Shown: positions 1 to 14,400, counted from the stretch's first letter. The stretch is DNA of 64,000 nt from Cyanoderma ruficeps (GCA_008694505.1 VZDJ01000056.1:9423635-9487634), one strand, 5' to 3'. Numbers and translations are program-made. Notes: a model not told the origin generated them from the sequence alone.

Positions 1-687
1 AACAAGTAAGACTCTACAGAATTACCCAACAACACAGGGAGAATGAGTCAACTCAATTACTTTTCACTAGGAAAATGTGAAAGCTTATTGCTGTCTGAAT
101 TTTTCCTGTTCAAATAGACCACGTGATTAATTTTTTTTTAATACAACTCAATGGCTAAAACCTGAAATCTCTGTCCCATATACTTGCAGACAAGTCCTAA
201 TCAACCTTTAATTTTCTTACCAAAGCACTCCTGAGTTTATTTGATGTCTTGGCTTAACACAGGTCACTCAGCCATTTACATTCATGAAGTATTTTAGCCC
301 CTAATCCACTCCATTTTTCAACATCTTTTTGAACAAGCACTAGAATCAGCGTTTTAACAGAGTCTTACAAATGATGCAATTTAAGGTCATGCCACTTCCT
401 TCTTCTAAATGATACTACTCTGCTTCTTCAGCTGAAGTGCACTCACCCTCTCACCTGCTCAGGTTCAAACTGTTCTCAAGCATCACCCAACCTATTTTTC
501 TGAAGCTGTTGCCCTCAACTCTCTTTTATTCTCCAATCCATAACTGTGCTCTACAAGCTTTTACAGAATGTGTCATTTTAGACTCACTTGTATTAAAATG
601 CACATTGTTCAAATAAGCACTTATGGCCAGTCTGGGGCAGTCTGTGCAATTCATTTTATACCTTTAAATAAACAACACTTAATGCCA

Positions 688-762
688 CAAAAAAAACCCC
701 ACCAAAAAACCAAAAAAATACACAAAAAAAACCCCACCCCCCAAAAAAACCCCACCACACCA
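688..762. repeat. A/C low-complexity tract
   Basis: Runs of A7-A8 alternate with CCCC or CCACC blocks. The tract is a simple-sequence expansion with no coding signal. Confidence 0.85.
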
Positions 763-1030
763 AAACTAAGAGGACACATCATGTATTTTCTTCCAGATTT
801 TTAAATCTACATTAAATTAATTTCAAAGACCATCTGAAGTAGCCACTCACTATTAGTAAGAGCAGCTGGGACAGCTCCAAGTTAATTCAGCACTCCAGGC
901 CACCAAGGAAGTGAATGGGAAGCAAACCCAGCACAGCATGAGTACTCCAGGCAGGCAGCAAACAGTGCTGCACACTGAAGTGCCTGCCAGCAGCAGTAAT
1001 GCCAGCTTGTAAAACCTGCTAAGAAGGAAT

Positions 1031-1088
1031 TACAATAATTGGGGATTGTAGTCCTGAGCTACAATAATTAGGGATTGTAGTCCTGAGC
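1031..1088. repeat. 29-bp tandem duplication
   Basis: Two adjacent copies (1031-1059 and 1060-1088) share TACAATAATT and GGGATTGTAGTCCTGAGC. The only clear difference is a G/A substitution. Confidence 0.9.
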
Positions 1089-2212
1089 CACTGCAGCAAG
1101 TCCTGACAGGACAGTCAGGGTGCAGCCTGAGGAACCCCAGCTGCCTCACCGTGTGCCAGGTGTGACCATGAGCAGCACCAAGGTTTTGGGGTTTGTCCTT
1201 GTACCTGCCTGGCTCTTATCAGAGCAAAACAGCAAAGGAAAGAATAGCCTTCAAATTAGAAATATTCTAAACAGGAGGTTTTTTTGTTTTGCAAGGAGTG
1301 GAGGCAGAGAATTACGTGGTTTCATCCGCAATGACATTATCATTGAAAGGCCAGCATCAAAAATATAATCCTCTCACTACAAAAGAGATCAAACCAGATC
1401 AAGTTAAGGGGTTTTGTGATGGGGTTGTTACACTACCTGATAAGTGAACACAACTGGCTACAGCAGAACATAAGCTAAGAACACATGCTAATGGCAAAGC
1501 TGCTTTCAAAGCAGCATCATGGAAGCAATTTGGCTTTTCTCTGCACCACACACTCTGAAAACTGGAGTTTCTATCCAATCTAAAACTCCTGGAGCCTCCA
1601 CTACACTAAGGCTGACATGGGCAGCAATGAAGCTAAAGTCGACCCCAAACGCAGGCAGAGCAGGAACAGCTGCCCATGACCCCGTAACACACGTGAAACA
1701 CGACACCATGAGGGGCGTTCTCCCTCACGCCTCAACTGGATGAAGGGCTTTAAACGTGCTGTACAAATCAGATTAATCCCACAGAGCCAAGAGGCAGGAT
1801 TTTCATCCAGAATATATTACTGCTTATGCCTTTGTTCTTTGGAATCACGGCTGCTGGATCCAGGAGGTTAACAGCTGAAAATTAGCATATTCCTCTAACA
1901 TTTGAGAATGCTTCAAACCACCAATTCATTTTTATTATGTGTTAACACATTCCCTCTTCCCTCCGTCACAAATCAAAAATTTAATAAACTAACATTTGCA
2001 GTGCACTCTTTGAGAACCTTTCAGGGCAGTTTTGTTCCTGAATGCTCCTATCTGAACTCAGTATTTTCACAGTAGAGGTGCTGAGGCTACAGGAGTTACT
2101 CCATCCACTCCTCATTTAGTAGGACAGACCTGAGTTTCAAAAGCTACAATTAAACCCGTCCTAGGAACATGAAAATGCCATAAAGGTGAAATAGGATTTC
2201 ATGAGTATAGGC

Positions 2213-2446
2213 AGGTTTAGATGGGATATTGAGAAGAAATTCCTCTCTGTGAGGGTGAGGAGACCCTGGCACAGGGTGCCCAGAGCAGCTGTGGCTGCCC
2301 CTGGATCCCTGGCAGTGCCCAAGGCCAGGCTGGAAGGAGCCTGGAGCAGCCTGGGACAGTGGAAGGTGTCCCTGCCCATGGCAGGGGTAGAATGGGATGA
2401 CCTTTAAGGTCTCTTCCAGCCCAAACCATTCTATTAATCTATGACT
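2213..2446 (+). mobile_element. CR1 LINE 3' fragment
   Basis: The text is typical of the CR1 3' region in sense orientation: CCCTGGCACAGGGTGCCCAG, then GCCTGGGACAGTGGAAGGTG, CCCATGGCAGGGGTAGAATG and a degenerate ATTCTATTAATCTATGA tail. The 5' side is truncated, as is usual for CR1. Confidence 0.88.
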
Positions 2447-3805
2447 ATCAACCCTACAAGTGGCCAAAAAGCAAACACCAAAAGACTTTTAAAAGCCTGG
2501 CTTGTGTGTTTTCAAGTATTTTGAGATTTTCAAAACCCCAAAACACTTAAGAAAACAAAAATGCCAAGAAGAAACAGCTGCAAAAGTGGCACAATCAAGA
2601 TCTTTTCTACATACTTTGAAACATTTTTTTAAGTTTTCCAGATTTTAGCAAGTAATAACCAAATCGAATTTCTTCAGTTTGCAGATAAATGATCCATTTC
2701 ACAAATTATTTTAACATGCCATTGGAATGTATGTTAAAATTCTATTCACATTCATTGAAAGATCATATTTGACTACAGAAGCTCAAGGGTATTTATATGT
2801 TACAAAATATTTTCCCAAATCTAACAAAAGCCTAAGGTAAAACCAACGCAGTGGACTGAAACTACGACACTTAAACTTGAGTTCTTTATTCCCTTGTGCA
2901 CTTTAGGATCTGAGGTGACACAGGCAGTAAAAACCCTGTATCTCACAAATCTTTTTGTTTTCCTCCAAGTCTTGGACTCCTTCATGCCTTTGCAGCATCA
3001 GGCCTTAAACACTTCAGGGCAACATTACACTGTATTGATTAAACATAGGATCCAGAAAACCTGGGGAAAAGAAAAGGGGGCCTGAACAATCACAGTCGAT
3101 CCCATCACCTCCGTGACATGCTGTGAATGTAATTAATCCTACAGTTATTTAGGAGAAATTCACATCCCACACATCAAGCAGTAACTCCCCGCTGGCTTCA
3201 GACTGGGTAATTACAGTGTAACAAGGACAAGGCTTCGATTGTAAGGAAGAGATGAAAAGGAGAACAGACCTACGAGGCCAACCCACCTTTCAGGGGCTGC
3301 CTCACCTCCAAACCACGGGAAGCAAATATGACATGCTCAGGAGTATCTGATTTTAATTTAGTTAGTTCCAATAAAGACAGCAGCTTCTCCAGAGACTGTA
3401 TAAATGCCACCAGGAATCCTGGTTTTTACTTTAAATCAAGGAGTCCATGCTTGAACTGGCATGTTACACCTACAGTCACCAAAATTAGCAACATCACATT
3501 TGTCTCAGGGTGCAGAGCACGTATTTGTGAAGGGTAACAAATCAAGTTGCAGATACAGTTCCACAGAACACAGCAAGGCAATTTAACAGCTCAGCTGTCT
3601 TAGCTCACAGCTCTCCTTGGCTGCACGTGTTGAAGCTACTACAAAATACAACACAAACAATGATCTTTAGAATTTTATGCTAAGTTAAAAAGTAGAAAAA
3701 TAGTGATAACGAAAAATGTACATGGGATCAAACATTCTCCTGCACACTTCATAGCCATAAAAGAATAAAACTATGAGAAGCAAACAACTGTACAACAGGC
3801 AGGCT

Positions 3806-3821
3806 GGATGGATGGATGGAG
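3806..3821. repeat. (GGAT)n microsatellite
   Basis: Four GGAT-like units lie directly upstream of a CR1 fragment. Confidence 0.8.
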
Positions 3822-3825
3822 GAGT

Positions 3826-3921
3826 AACCTGGTCTTGTGGAAGTGTCCCTTTCCATGGCAAAGGGTTTGGAACTGGATGATCTTTACAGTCCCTTCCAAT
3901 CCAAACCATTCTGTGACTCTA
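3826..3921 (+). mobile_element. CR1 LINE 3' terminal fragment
   Basis: A short sense fragment reads GTGGAAGTGTCCCTTTCCAT, then GGATGATCTTTACAGTCCCT and CCAAACCATTCTGTGACTCT. This is the CR1 3' end. Confidence 0.85.
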
Positions 3922-5500
3922 GACTGAGAGCACTAAAGCCTGGAAAACAGCCAGGAACACTCACAGCTTCACCTCCAATTCAGGGACACAGAAAATACAC
4001 ATTTACAAGTATTAATGTATTAATACACAATATTAAAGTGGTACATGTTTAAAGCTAAATATGCATGCAAATACTAGGTAAAAATACTTTAAATTGCCAT
4101 GGGCTGGAACTGTTCCCTTAAGCAGAGATGCAGAACTGCCTGTACTGCCTGCCTGGCCAAGGACTGGAGGAAGCTGTTCAGCCTCCCACCCATGTCATGG
4201 CCAGCAGGCACATATGTACAACAGCAGCCAAAAAACACCATGTGAATAGAGCCAGGCACAAAGGGGAACACAAAACACTGGAGAAAGACATCAGGCCACA
4301 CAAAGGAACCTCAGCACAGCAAGAGACAGTGGGTAAACTATTCTGACTTCTCTAAAGGACGCAGCTCCTGTGGGGTCACAGACTCCTGACAGAAGGGAGA
4401 AAAAGCTCTCCTGCAGCAAATGCACACCTGCACTGCCCTGTCTCAGCTGCCCACATTGCAGCCATCAACTCACCAGTGGTCTCCCCAAAAATCCTTCTTC
4501 TCTCCCTTATCCCCTTCTGCTAAAGGCAGGTGTGAAAGGTGGAGAAAACCCCAGACTTAGAACACAAATTCAGTTCTAATTTCACCTCGGAGAGGCTGCC
4601 ATATGTATCAGAGTGGCTTGTAAAAATCTCGGACCTAAAGAACAAAAGCATGCAAACCAGGCAAATTAAATTTAATTTTATTATGGAAATGAAAGCAATA
4701 ACAGAAGTGACAGCAGGGTGGATGATAAGCTCACTTAGCAGGGGGATCAAATGAAGTGATGACATGTCATTATGACCTCAGGGGTTAAAGATGCAATTTT
4801 CCATCTGGCTGCATCTGGCTTTTCAACAGAAATGTTGACACCACCTGCTGAGATTTACCACAAGCTGCCTCCATAGGTCTTTGTCAAGCTTTTGTTACCC
4901 AGGTTAACATTTACTTTTCCCTCTTTTCTGATAAGTTTGGCTGAGCAACATGCACCCTTTTCTTCAAAACCTAACAACACTTAAAAGGATTTACATGCCA
5001 CTTTACACAATGGATGGAATTGTTAATAGTCACTTCACAAGCAGCTTAAGGGAAATACTAGGAACCTAGAAAGCAGGTGAAACTGTCTTTAAGATTGCAA
5101 GCAGAAAGATTAAATTTTAGCTACACTAATATCTTCCATTGTCTAACACATTTGGGAATCTACTTTTCCTTTACTAATAGGCACCTGAATAAAGCAATTT
5201 TTCTGAAAGAAAAAAAAACCAACAAACCCTTAGAATTCCAGACCTAGCTTGTACTCCCCATTCCCAATTGACTATTAGCCACCTGTGTTTTATTCAGCAT
5301 CTTCATCATTTCCAATTCTGGATACACTGTGCTTAAAATAAATCAGCTTTTGCCAGCCCAGTGACACATTCACTTATTCATCTAATTTACCCACAGCCAA
5401 ACTATAATCTCAAACCAAATTTGTAATCAGCTATTGACACGCTGCTGGCTACAAGGACTTTGTTTCCACGTGGAATATTTAAAAGCTAATATCTACAGGG

Positions 5501-5622
5501 GTCTTTCTCTTCATCTGGAACGGGACTGTGTGCTCTCTCTCACTGGATAGATCCATTATGGGTCTTTCTCTTCATCTGGAACAGGACTGTGTGCTCTCTC
5601 TCACTGGATAGATCCATTATGG
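5501..5622. repeat. 61-bp tandem duplication
   Basis: Units 5501-5561 and 5562-5622 both begin GTCTTTCTCTTCATCTGGAA and end in ATCCATTATG. By eye they differ at one base (CGGGAC versus CAGGAC). The near identity implies a recent duplication. Confidence 0.95.
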
Positions 5623-6044
5623 TTTTTGCCTATGCCAAACTTTCTTCCTAAACCCAGAGATCTGTGCCAGCACAGGTGAGCTGAAGAGCTTGTTTCCAGC
5701 TGGTTTTAAAGTGTCCAGATTCTTCATTAAAAAGAACTTACAGGCTGTTTTAACTGTTTAAACAGAGGCCCCAGGCTCCACCAGGAGTTTGCTGCTTACA
5801 GGGAAAGGAGAAGGAAAGGAAAACTCTCCATGGATTTTGAGAGTATCCTGGGCCACAAAAGGACAGGAGGAAATGGAGACAAAGGAAGTTAATGAAGCCT
5901 TGCATGGAGCAAATAACAATTAAGAAACACAACAGGGAAGTATCCAGACTGACTGGTGATGGAAGTAACTACAACACTGAAAGACCACCACAGTGACACC
6001 TATAAATACCTTCCCCTCCCAAAAGTCTTCCACCACAACAGCAA

Positions 6045-6225
6045 TTCTAGAATCACAGAATGGGTTGAGTGCAAAGGGATCTTAAAGCTCATCTCACTCC
6101 ACCCCCTGCCGTGGCACAGACACGTTCCACGGTCCCAGGCTGCTCCAAGCCCCAGTGTCCAACCTGGCCTTGGACACTTCAGGGATCCAGGGGCAGCCAC
6201 AGCTTCCCTGTGCCAGTGCTTCAGA
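6045..6225 (-). mobile_element. CR1 LINE 3' fragment, antisense to the plus strand
   Basis: The plus strand shows the reverse complement of a CR1 3' end: AATCACAGAATGGGTTGAGT, then CTCACTCCACCCCCTGCCGT, TCCAACCTGGCCTTGGACAC and TTCAGGGATCCAGGGGCAGC. The element therefore points left, with its tail at about 6045. Confidence 0.88.
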
Positions 6226-8288
6226 GGGAATTACCAGAGGGATGTCACAGCATTCTTCCCCAGGAAGGGAAGATGCAGCACCCTCCTCTGCAGGGGCCTC
6301 ACCTTGGGGAGCTGGGACCCCTTGACTCGATCAGACAATTCACCACCCTGTCAAGCCACATCCTGAATGACAGGTGAGCTTCGCTCTTCCCTTCAGCACA
6401 ACGGAACAAAACCAAGTGTTCCCATTCCCTTTGCACTTGCTGAACTTCAAACACTGCTGAACTGCACAGCAATGACTGCAGCATATGCTTAAATGCTGTC
6501 CTGATTCAGGCCTAAAAATAGGACTGGGTTCTGCAGCTCCTCTCTCTCCCTCTTGCTCTCCTAATGACAGCCAGCCATTGTGCCATGTCACTGTGACAAT
6601 AAGATAGCTTAATTGCCCTCTTTCCAGCAGCTGTCAGTTCTGCTTAACTGGGACATAATGTGAGAGTCTGGGAGGAAATGTGTTAATCTATCAGTCACTT
6701 ATAGCTACTGTGCATTTTCCTGGGCTGGATTTAAAGAAAACTGGGTTTTATGACTGACTTGCTAGACATTATATTCATTGATACGGGCAGCAGAGGTATC
6801 ACTGCTTAATGACTCATTTCTTTGTGAAAGAGCCATGAAATAACTTTCTCCTTTATTTACTGCACTTTTTCTACTCAACTTCAACCTGAATTTCCCCATA
6901 CCTGGTGAATTTCCCACACATTCAAGGTGTGGTTGAAAAAGGCCACCTCAAATATGACAGTGTAAAATGAACTGGCTGTTTCAGGAATTAAACAGGATTG
7001 ATGGATCAAAATGTTTGGAAACACCTGTAATTGTCGTTAAAGTATTTTATATATATTGTTACCTACAGGAACAGAGTCACTGAAAGCACAGAGAGAATAA
7101 GAACCAACATCTACAAACCATCATGGACAGCTGTGAACTGAGGATGTTTAATTCTCCAAGAAATATTGCTACAGTCACACCTAAACATAACAGCCTGTGC
7201 AGGCTGCTGCAATTCTGTCTCATTCCCCCTTCTGATCACAATTATTACCAAACTCCCTCTATATCCCCTTCAGTGTCTCGTGCACTTCAGATATTTTATC
7301 CCCCTCAGCCTCTTGTGAAATACAAAGGCTATTTTAGCCACTGGTTTAGGAGGCTGCATTGCTGTATTAACAAATAAAACAATGACATTTTTTGTGTGCC
7401 TATTAGTCATGCCTGTTCCAACTCACACCTTTTGTGGGCCTTTAGAGAAGGCTGTGAAGATATAAAAAGGAAGGAAAAATAACACAAAAGCTGTACGAAA
7501 AACAGAATAAATCTGACAAGAACAATAAAAAGCTTAGTAAGATTTGAACATGCAGCTTGCTTTAATCATTTAATCCACTTCCCACTGTTTTCCTACTGAT
7601 ACTTTTGGTTTTAAGCCATTAAAACATGCTGGTATTCCAACCAAACTCTGGAAATAAGCCATGCTGACTCCATTAAAAGAACACAGGTGAGACAGAAGTG
7701 CAGGGGTTTTGTCTGGAGGTGGCAGAGTCCCTCTCTCCTCTCAAGCAGTGGAAGCCAAAGCTTCCCACAGTGCCAGGGAGAGCTGCAGGAGCACAGAGCA
7801 CATGGGGATTTGTGACACTTGTTCTGGTGTTAATAATCAATTGGTGCAACTGCTACAGCCCATAAATCAATGTTCCATGCAGCTGGGAATGCTTTGCATG
7901 GGCTGTCAGTTTGAACTGGAAGCTCCTTCCAGCCTTTATCCTGAAGTTACATAAGTGCTACGTAAACATTTCTCTTCCTAAGAAAGATCACAAGAGAATG
8001 AGAACCCCCAGAGGCTGTTTGTTCCCCCCAAACCCCTAACAATATATTAATGAAAATTCACATTTAAAATCCAATACCTCCCTCCCTTCTCCCGTGGTGT
8101 CACTGTATTAATATAATGCATGGAGTGTCTTTGCTCCTGTGTCAAGAACTGCTGGACAGACAGTTACTAAATGAAAAAAACTGATCATATTCTCACATCT
8201 AGGAGACAGAATTTATTTTACTGATATTTGTTCACAGATGAAGTATGCTAAAAACATCTCCCACATCAGTAACTACTGAAGAACTTAC

Positions 8289-8409
8289 TTGACTTTCTGG
8301 ATCCAGATGCAATAATCTGTAATGAAGAGATCATTGAGGATGTAGGCAGGGTCACTCTCCATAAATATCTTGTGAATGTCCAGCAGACACTTCAAAACTG
8401 CAGCTTTCC
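8289..8409 (-). CDS. SHQ1: SHQ1 coding exon 10 (last SHQ1 exon in the window)
   Basis: This 121-nt exon has acceptor TTTCCTGCAG and donor GTAAGTT. It reads [20 protein letters not shown], then [20 protein letters not shown], and ends two bases into a Lys codon. The family continues with a coiled, acidic C-terminal exon that I could not find to the left. Confidence 0.95.
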
Positions 8410-11400
8410 CTGCAGGAAACAGGTTTTTGTTTTTGTGATTCACAAGAAATCACAGCAGATGATCTTTATCATCTCACACCTGACAGTTTAATAACCACGG
8501 TATCTACGGCCACCTCAGGAACTGGGGCTGATTCCCAGGCTGGGAACAGCAGCACTGTAACTCTGTCCTTCAGCATCCACATCCCCGGGGAAGGGGAGCC
8601 TCTGCATCCAGCAGGAATCTCTGCAAGACCAAAGCCTGCAGGCCCAGCCATGCGTGTAATTCTCCACAGCTGAAGCAGCCCCTTCCCCCAGCATCCCCAC
8701 TGCTCCCAGCCCAAACTTCAGCGCAGACAGGCAGGGAATTGTGTTTAAAAAGAAACAAACTAAGCTGAGAAGTAGCTCACAAATAACAAGAAGTTGTGCC
8801 CCATCATCTCCCTTAAGAGGAGCGTTTTTCCCTTTATGCCTACACAAATACCAGTGCTGGGAAATAATAAGGTTGGGAACACACAGCTCACAGCAGGGCC
8901 AAGCACATGGAATTGTGTGAGGCAAGGTAATGATTACCTAACAGCAGACGAGGGCCCGGAATTAGGGAGAACTTTTCCTGCTTCTGCTAGTCACAATAGT
9001 TTGGCAAAGTGAAAGAAAAAACTCACTTCGCGTTCAGGAAGGAGCCATTTGACACACAGTCAATAAATGCAGTAAAAGATTAAAGATGTGTTCTCACTCC
9101 ACAACCAGAAAACTTTCTGTTGTCAGTCTGACTTTTCCCTTCATATGCAGGATTCCAATTAGTTGCAATCTCCCCCCTTGGTTTTCTGATGACAGTTGCT
9201 AAAGGGTTAAGTGCTGGAACACTTAAAAAAATTATTTTCACCATTTAATGGTGGAGGAAAAAAAAACCCCACATTCAAATGAAAACAGCCACCACTGCAA
9301 ATGGAATCTAATAACCCTCTCCCAAGAGGCTGGCTCCTCCTAGGCTATGAAACCTGAACAGGGATGAAATTACATTTTACAGATTTAGAGGAGAGGGAAA
9401 AAAAAAAAGAAAAAGAAACAAAAAAGATCAGAAGATCAGAACTCCCCCTGCCGTTCAAGCACAAAATTTGTTCGCTTATTTGTTAAGTAATTCCATGCTG
9501 AAAAATACAGTCAGAGAATGAAAGTTAAGGGTGAAGAAGATGGCAAAAAGGAGGAGGAGGAATGGGGAGAGCAAAAAGCCATGGCAAACAGAACACAAAA
9601 AAACCCACTGGTTTTGGAAACCAAGTCAGTAATGAAAACATAAACCCCCAAATAGAACTATGAACTTTTAAATTGTATCTCCATTAATGCTTGTCAAACA
9701 TCACTATTTTGACTAAAAAGAAGTGTGCTCTTTTACAAAGAAGTGATGTGGGGAATTAAAATTTTGCCGATTTTTTCAGGTCCCAGCTGTCAAGCTGTCA
9801 GCCCAAACCATTTCCAACATCCACTCCTGTAACTCATCTGCCAAGTAACAATGTGTATCAGTGAATGTTACACTAATTCACAACTAAAAACGTCTTTCTT
9901 CCTAAATTAAAAGTTTTGGATTGTAGTGGCTTAATGGGTCTCTAATGAGAGGCTGCAAATCTTGCCAGACTTGAAACAGGGAAACTATCAAATGTCTGCT
10001 TTTAGAACATGGGCCTGTGGGATTTAAGAGTTCTTAACAGGTTTGAGATCACAGTTACAGCTCTGCATTATAGTGATCAATAAATAAACTGATACTGCTT
10101 CCTGATTAATCAAAAAACCCCACAAATTGGGTTTAAAAGTACAAATAAAAAAGCTTCCAATGTGTGTAATGGGGAAGTCAGAGAACTTTGTAGATTACTG
10201 GATTCTTCTGGAGTTCCTTGCTGAGAGTGCTGCCAGAAACCAGCCTGAAACCTGAATTTTACAGATCCAGAAATTCAGTCCTCCTTCCACAGACTATTTC
10301 AAAATGAGGATGAAATTTGACCCCAGCTCCGTATGTGTCATTTGATATGAAAATCTGATTTTACACCATCGTGAAATTCTACCAGCTTTCACCCCGTGTA
10401 TTTAAGAAGGAAAGGTTAAGTCATACTTCTCTCTTTTATATTATTTTCCCCCCACAGACTTGTGTGTTTTTCCACATTTTCAAGGAGGAGCATTCATCTA
10501 AAGATAAAGTGAACTTTGCTGTTATTTTCTCTTTTTAATGGAACAGCATTCTGAGACACAAGAACAGAACTCTACAAACTTTTAAACTGAAGCACCCTGG
10601 TAATAACTTAGGCAATATTTCAGTGGATCACCGAATGTTCACTGCAACATCGTTTTCTATCGTGACATTAAAAGAAAAGCAAATTTCTTACCTCTCATGG
10701 ACTGTCCTCCTGAGAAAAAACCCCATAGGCTGTCAGCACTGCAGTTTTGTTATCAGAATTTTCTTTTTCACACTTTTGAACAGCAACATAAGGCAGTGCA
10801 GATAAGTGAGGAGGGACAGCATCCATCTTCCCCTTAAAACTTCACTCCCTGACTGTTACCACGTCAATGAGATTTTCAATCAGCAACAGTTTTTGGCAGC
10901 AGTAAAGATTAATATTGCCATTTACGTGGGTTTTCAATCCTGCAACTCACAAACATTTAAAATAAACCACTGAAGCACTGTTTCTCAGTAATTCTTCTGT
11001 CCAAAAATTAAATCTAATGCTTTTTTCAAAGAAGTAAACTCATGCTAAATGGAAAAGTTCCACGTAACTTCAACAAGCCAAGGCATAAAGATGGTTGTGT
11101 ACAACTTCCAGTCCCTGAACACTCACCCAGCTGCAGAATCTTGACTGTGTCATTGAAGGCACGTGTCACCAGCTCAAAATGCCTGTACAGGGGATAGCAC
11201 AGCACTCTTCTTCCAAAAGATACCAGGACATCATGGATGCTGGAGAAACTCTGTGTGAATCAGTAAAAAACCCTGAATTAGTCTGTGTGCTTGTTTGTTT
11301 TCCTTTAAGGAAAAAAGGCATAGCGGAATGGGGGGAAGAGGAGGCACATTTTGATTTATTATGCCTCTAAAAATCTGTATTTGAATAGATATGGAAATGT

Positions 11401-14400
11401 ACCTGTTAAATAGAAACAAGGCTGCACATTGAGTTTGCATGGTGAGATAACAGAAGTCCTGTACATTTTAGTGGTTTGGGATTAAAAAAAGAACGTAGAG
11501 AACATGGAAATAAAACATCTCACTCAAGACTTTGCCATCCTTTAGATTAAAGCAGTAAATTACATCTGTCCCACATTATTATATATATTAAGGAGAAGCT
11601 ATAAAAAGCCTTTTAAGAATAAAGAAAAATTAAATCCATATGATATTAACCAAATACATGTGTACATATAAGATCTTTAAAAAAAATGATACATGACTCT
11701 GCTTTTCATGGAAATTCTAGATATCCAAGAGAGGGATAAATATACCTGCCTGGGGAGAACAGTTCATTGTCCTCCTTCCTGAGTGAGGAACACCTCTAAT
11801 TTACTCAGGCCAGAGGCATTAAGGAGTTATTAAATAATTTCTTAAGAGTGATTTCCCTTCCGGCTTTCACTTTTCAAGACAAAAATGCTCCGTTTATTAA
11901 TTAATTTATAAAAACCCCCTATTTCATCTTGAACTCTCAATCTATTAAAATTAATAAAAGCACTTTGCTGACAGCCAGCACTCCTTTGCATTCTGTGACT
12001 ACCAATGACCATTGTTCATTGTAATGGATCACCAGCAAGCATTTAAATCATTTATGGTTTGTGATTTAATATTTAGAGGCTAAGGTGTGTACCTGGCATG
12101 GCCAGCAAAATGGCAGTCAGCTCCAACAAACCACAGCTGAGGCAATTTTTGTTCTGTACAGAATGATGAAAGACAAACCATTAGGCCTGGGAGTTAACAG
12201 AGATAGTTATTAACAGCTCGGTGCCAGGATTGTGGGTTTTCTAGGTGTGAAATACACTGTTGGCACAGGCTGCACCAGGAACTGCTCTATCATAGGGTAG
12301 GCACATGCAGAAAACTCCTCCACTGTGTCAGATCATGGATCTGAAAACAAAAATCATGAATTAAGCCAATCAGGGCATTTTAACTTGCCCTTTGTAACAT
12401 GCTACTTCAGAAGTCAAAAGAAAACTTGTTGTTACAGGACAATTTATAAATGAATATAACATTCAGCACTACAGGAAAAGTTTGAAGGACTGGACCCAAA
12501 AATCCTGTCCAATTTCAGTTTTGATCCTGCAAAGTGAGACTTGACTCAGTCATTTCAGGACTGAGCTGGGACAGTCCTTTCCACCTTCCTGCATTTTAAG
12601 AATTAATGGATTTCAGGCCAGGTCAAGACCTTTGCACTTCCAGCTCTGTAACAATTTCTTTACACAGGCCTGGGTGCTTTCAGTGAACAATCTGAACGTG
12701 GAGAGAATGGAATTCAGGGTTTCCTCTGATTTCTGTTGGTTCCAAAGGGTGAGCAGCAACTAAAACAGGGACGTGGCACTTGGACGTGGTTTAATGGTGA
12801 ACATGGTGATTGTGCAGGTAATGGCTGGAGGACCTGAGGATCTTAAAGGTCTTTTCCAACCCTTATTATTCCAAGAATAAAGCTGAAAAGAAGGGGGCAG
12901 GTAAAGCAACACATGCCCACTACATCATGGAGCCCAGAAACCAATTTCTGGTACCGTTAAAAACAGGATATACAAATAATCTTCAATACTGAAAGAGCAA
13001 AATGAGCACAGAAAGAACATAAAGCACCAAAAAACCCCCAAGTAATCCAACAAAAACATAACACAGCTTTACTTTAACCTTACCTCCAGCCAGCACAACG
13101 TTGCACTCAGCTTCCTGATGTTCCAAGATGATTCAACCTGATTTTAAGAGAAGACAGTAAAACAAGTATTATCTAATCCAACATTGCTGGCAAACTATTT
13201 AAGATAACACTCTGGCAGCAATTTAAGAACCTTTGTGAATAAGAAGCAGTAATTACAGCACGTGCATTGAAACGGCCACAGGACAGCATTAAAAATCCTA
13301 TTGCAATGCAGATGTTGAATAACTGAGTTGGTTTCCATAGTAGGATGATCCAGATCCAGCCCATGCACAAAATCTTTAAAATATAACAGCAGTACACAGA
13401 GAAATGGTTTTTTAGTGGAATTCTGTCCCTTTGCACAAAGCAACGGAGACTTGAATCAACAAAAGCCAAGCTCAAATGCCTTGCTTCATGAAAACAGCTC
13501 AAGACTTTTGGCTTGCAGAGAGTGTCCTGAAGCCAGCAGTACATGTAAAATGTCATTATTCTTAATATGTGACAGATTCATAGTATTTGAGTGGAAGTGT
13601 GGTCCAGTGGGATGACTGGGGCAAGAAGCCAGAAAGCCTTGATCTATAATCCTGGCTCTAGTAAAGATTTGTGTGGCCTGAATGTCTTGGTTTTCCTATT
13701 AAATAGGAATTAAAAAAAGGGCATGAGGGGTGGGGGGAAGGAGAAAAAAACCTCAATGTGTTTTCCACACACATCACACACTTACTGCAAAACCAGTGAA
13801 AAATTGTGCAACTGTTGTCTTGGCAGATTTGCAATTCTGTGCAGCTCTAACGTGCAACACAACAACAACCCCAGATAATTCTGGTGAATCAACAGGTCTG
13901 GACATTCTGCTTGTCATTCTACAGTCCATGCCCTGCGTGTCAGCCTGATCAGGCCAGAATGGTTTTGATAACATGCCAATATTTTGATTAAAAGCATTGA
14001 AAAAACATCTCCTTGGTTCATATCAGCACAGGAGATGCAAGGCTCAAAGTTGTATCTGGGAAGCAATTCCAAGAGGGCAAGGTATCCACACAGAACAAAA
14101 ATAAGAATTATTTTGTTAAAATTGCATAAACCAAGACACACAAATCAGAACTCCACAGAATTGTCTGGAATCTCCACATCTCCCCTATTACAATGCTGCT
14201 GCAGAAGAACACAAATATTTAGAAATCCTACTAATCCCCATGTGCACTAAATCTGGAGATAGAAAGTCTTTCATTTTAACTTCATCATCTATGTTTAATG
14301 CCCGGGAGTAAATTCACTTTAAAAGGTAAGTTCCCTAAACAGCAGTATAGGGCTAAGCACTAGGTGGACTAAAAAATAATTTATTTTTTACTTTTTCAAA

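Larger units (their letters stand above)
1..8288 (-). other. SHQ1 intron 10 (incomplete)
   Basis: I see no exon here on either strand. It holds low-complexity A/C sequence (about 688-762), CR1 fragments at about 2213, 3826 and 6045, and tandem duplications at 1031 and 5501. Open frames here carry no recognisable protein features. Confidence 0.8.

Noticed and set aside
5956..6366. 136-codon plus-strand open frame
   Set aside because: Much of it is antisense CR1 sequence.
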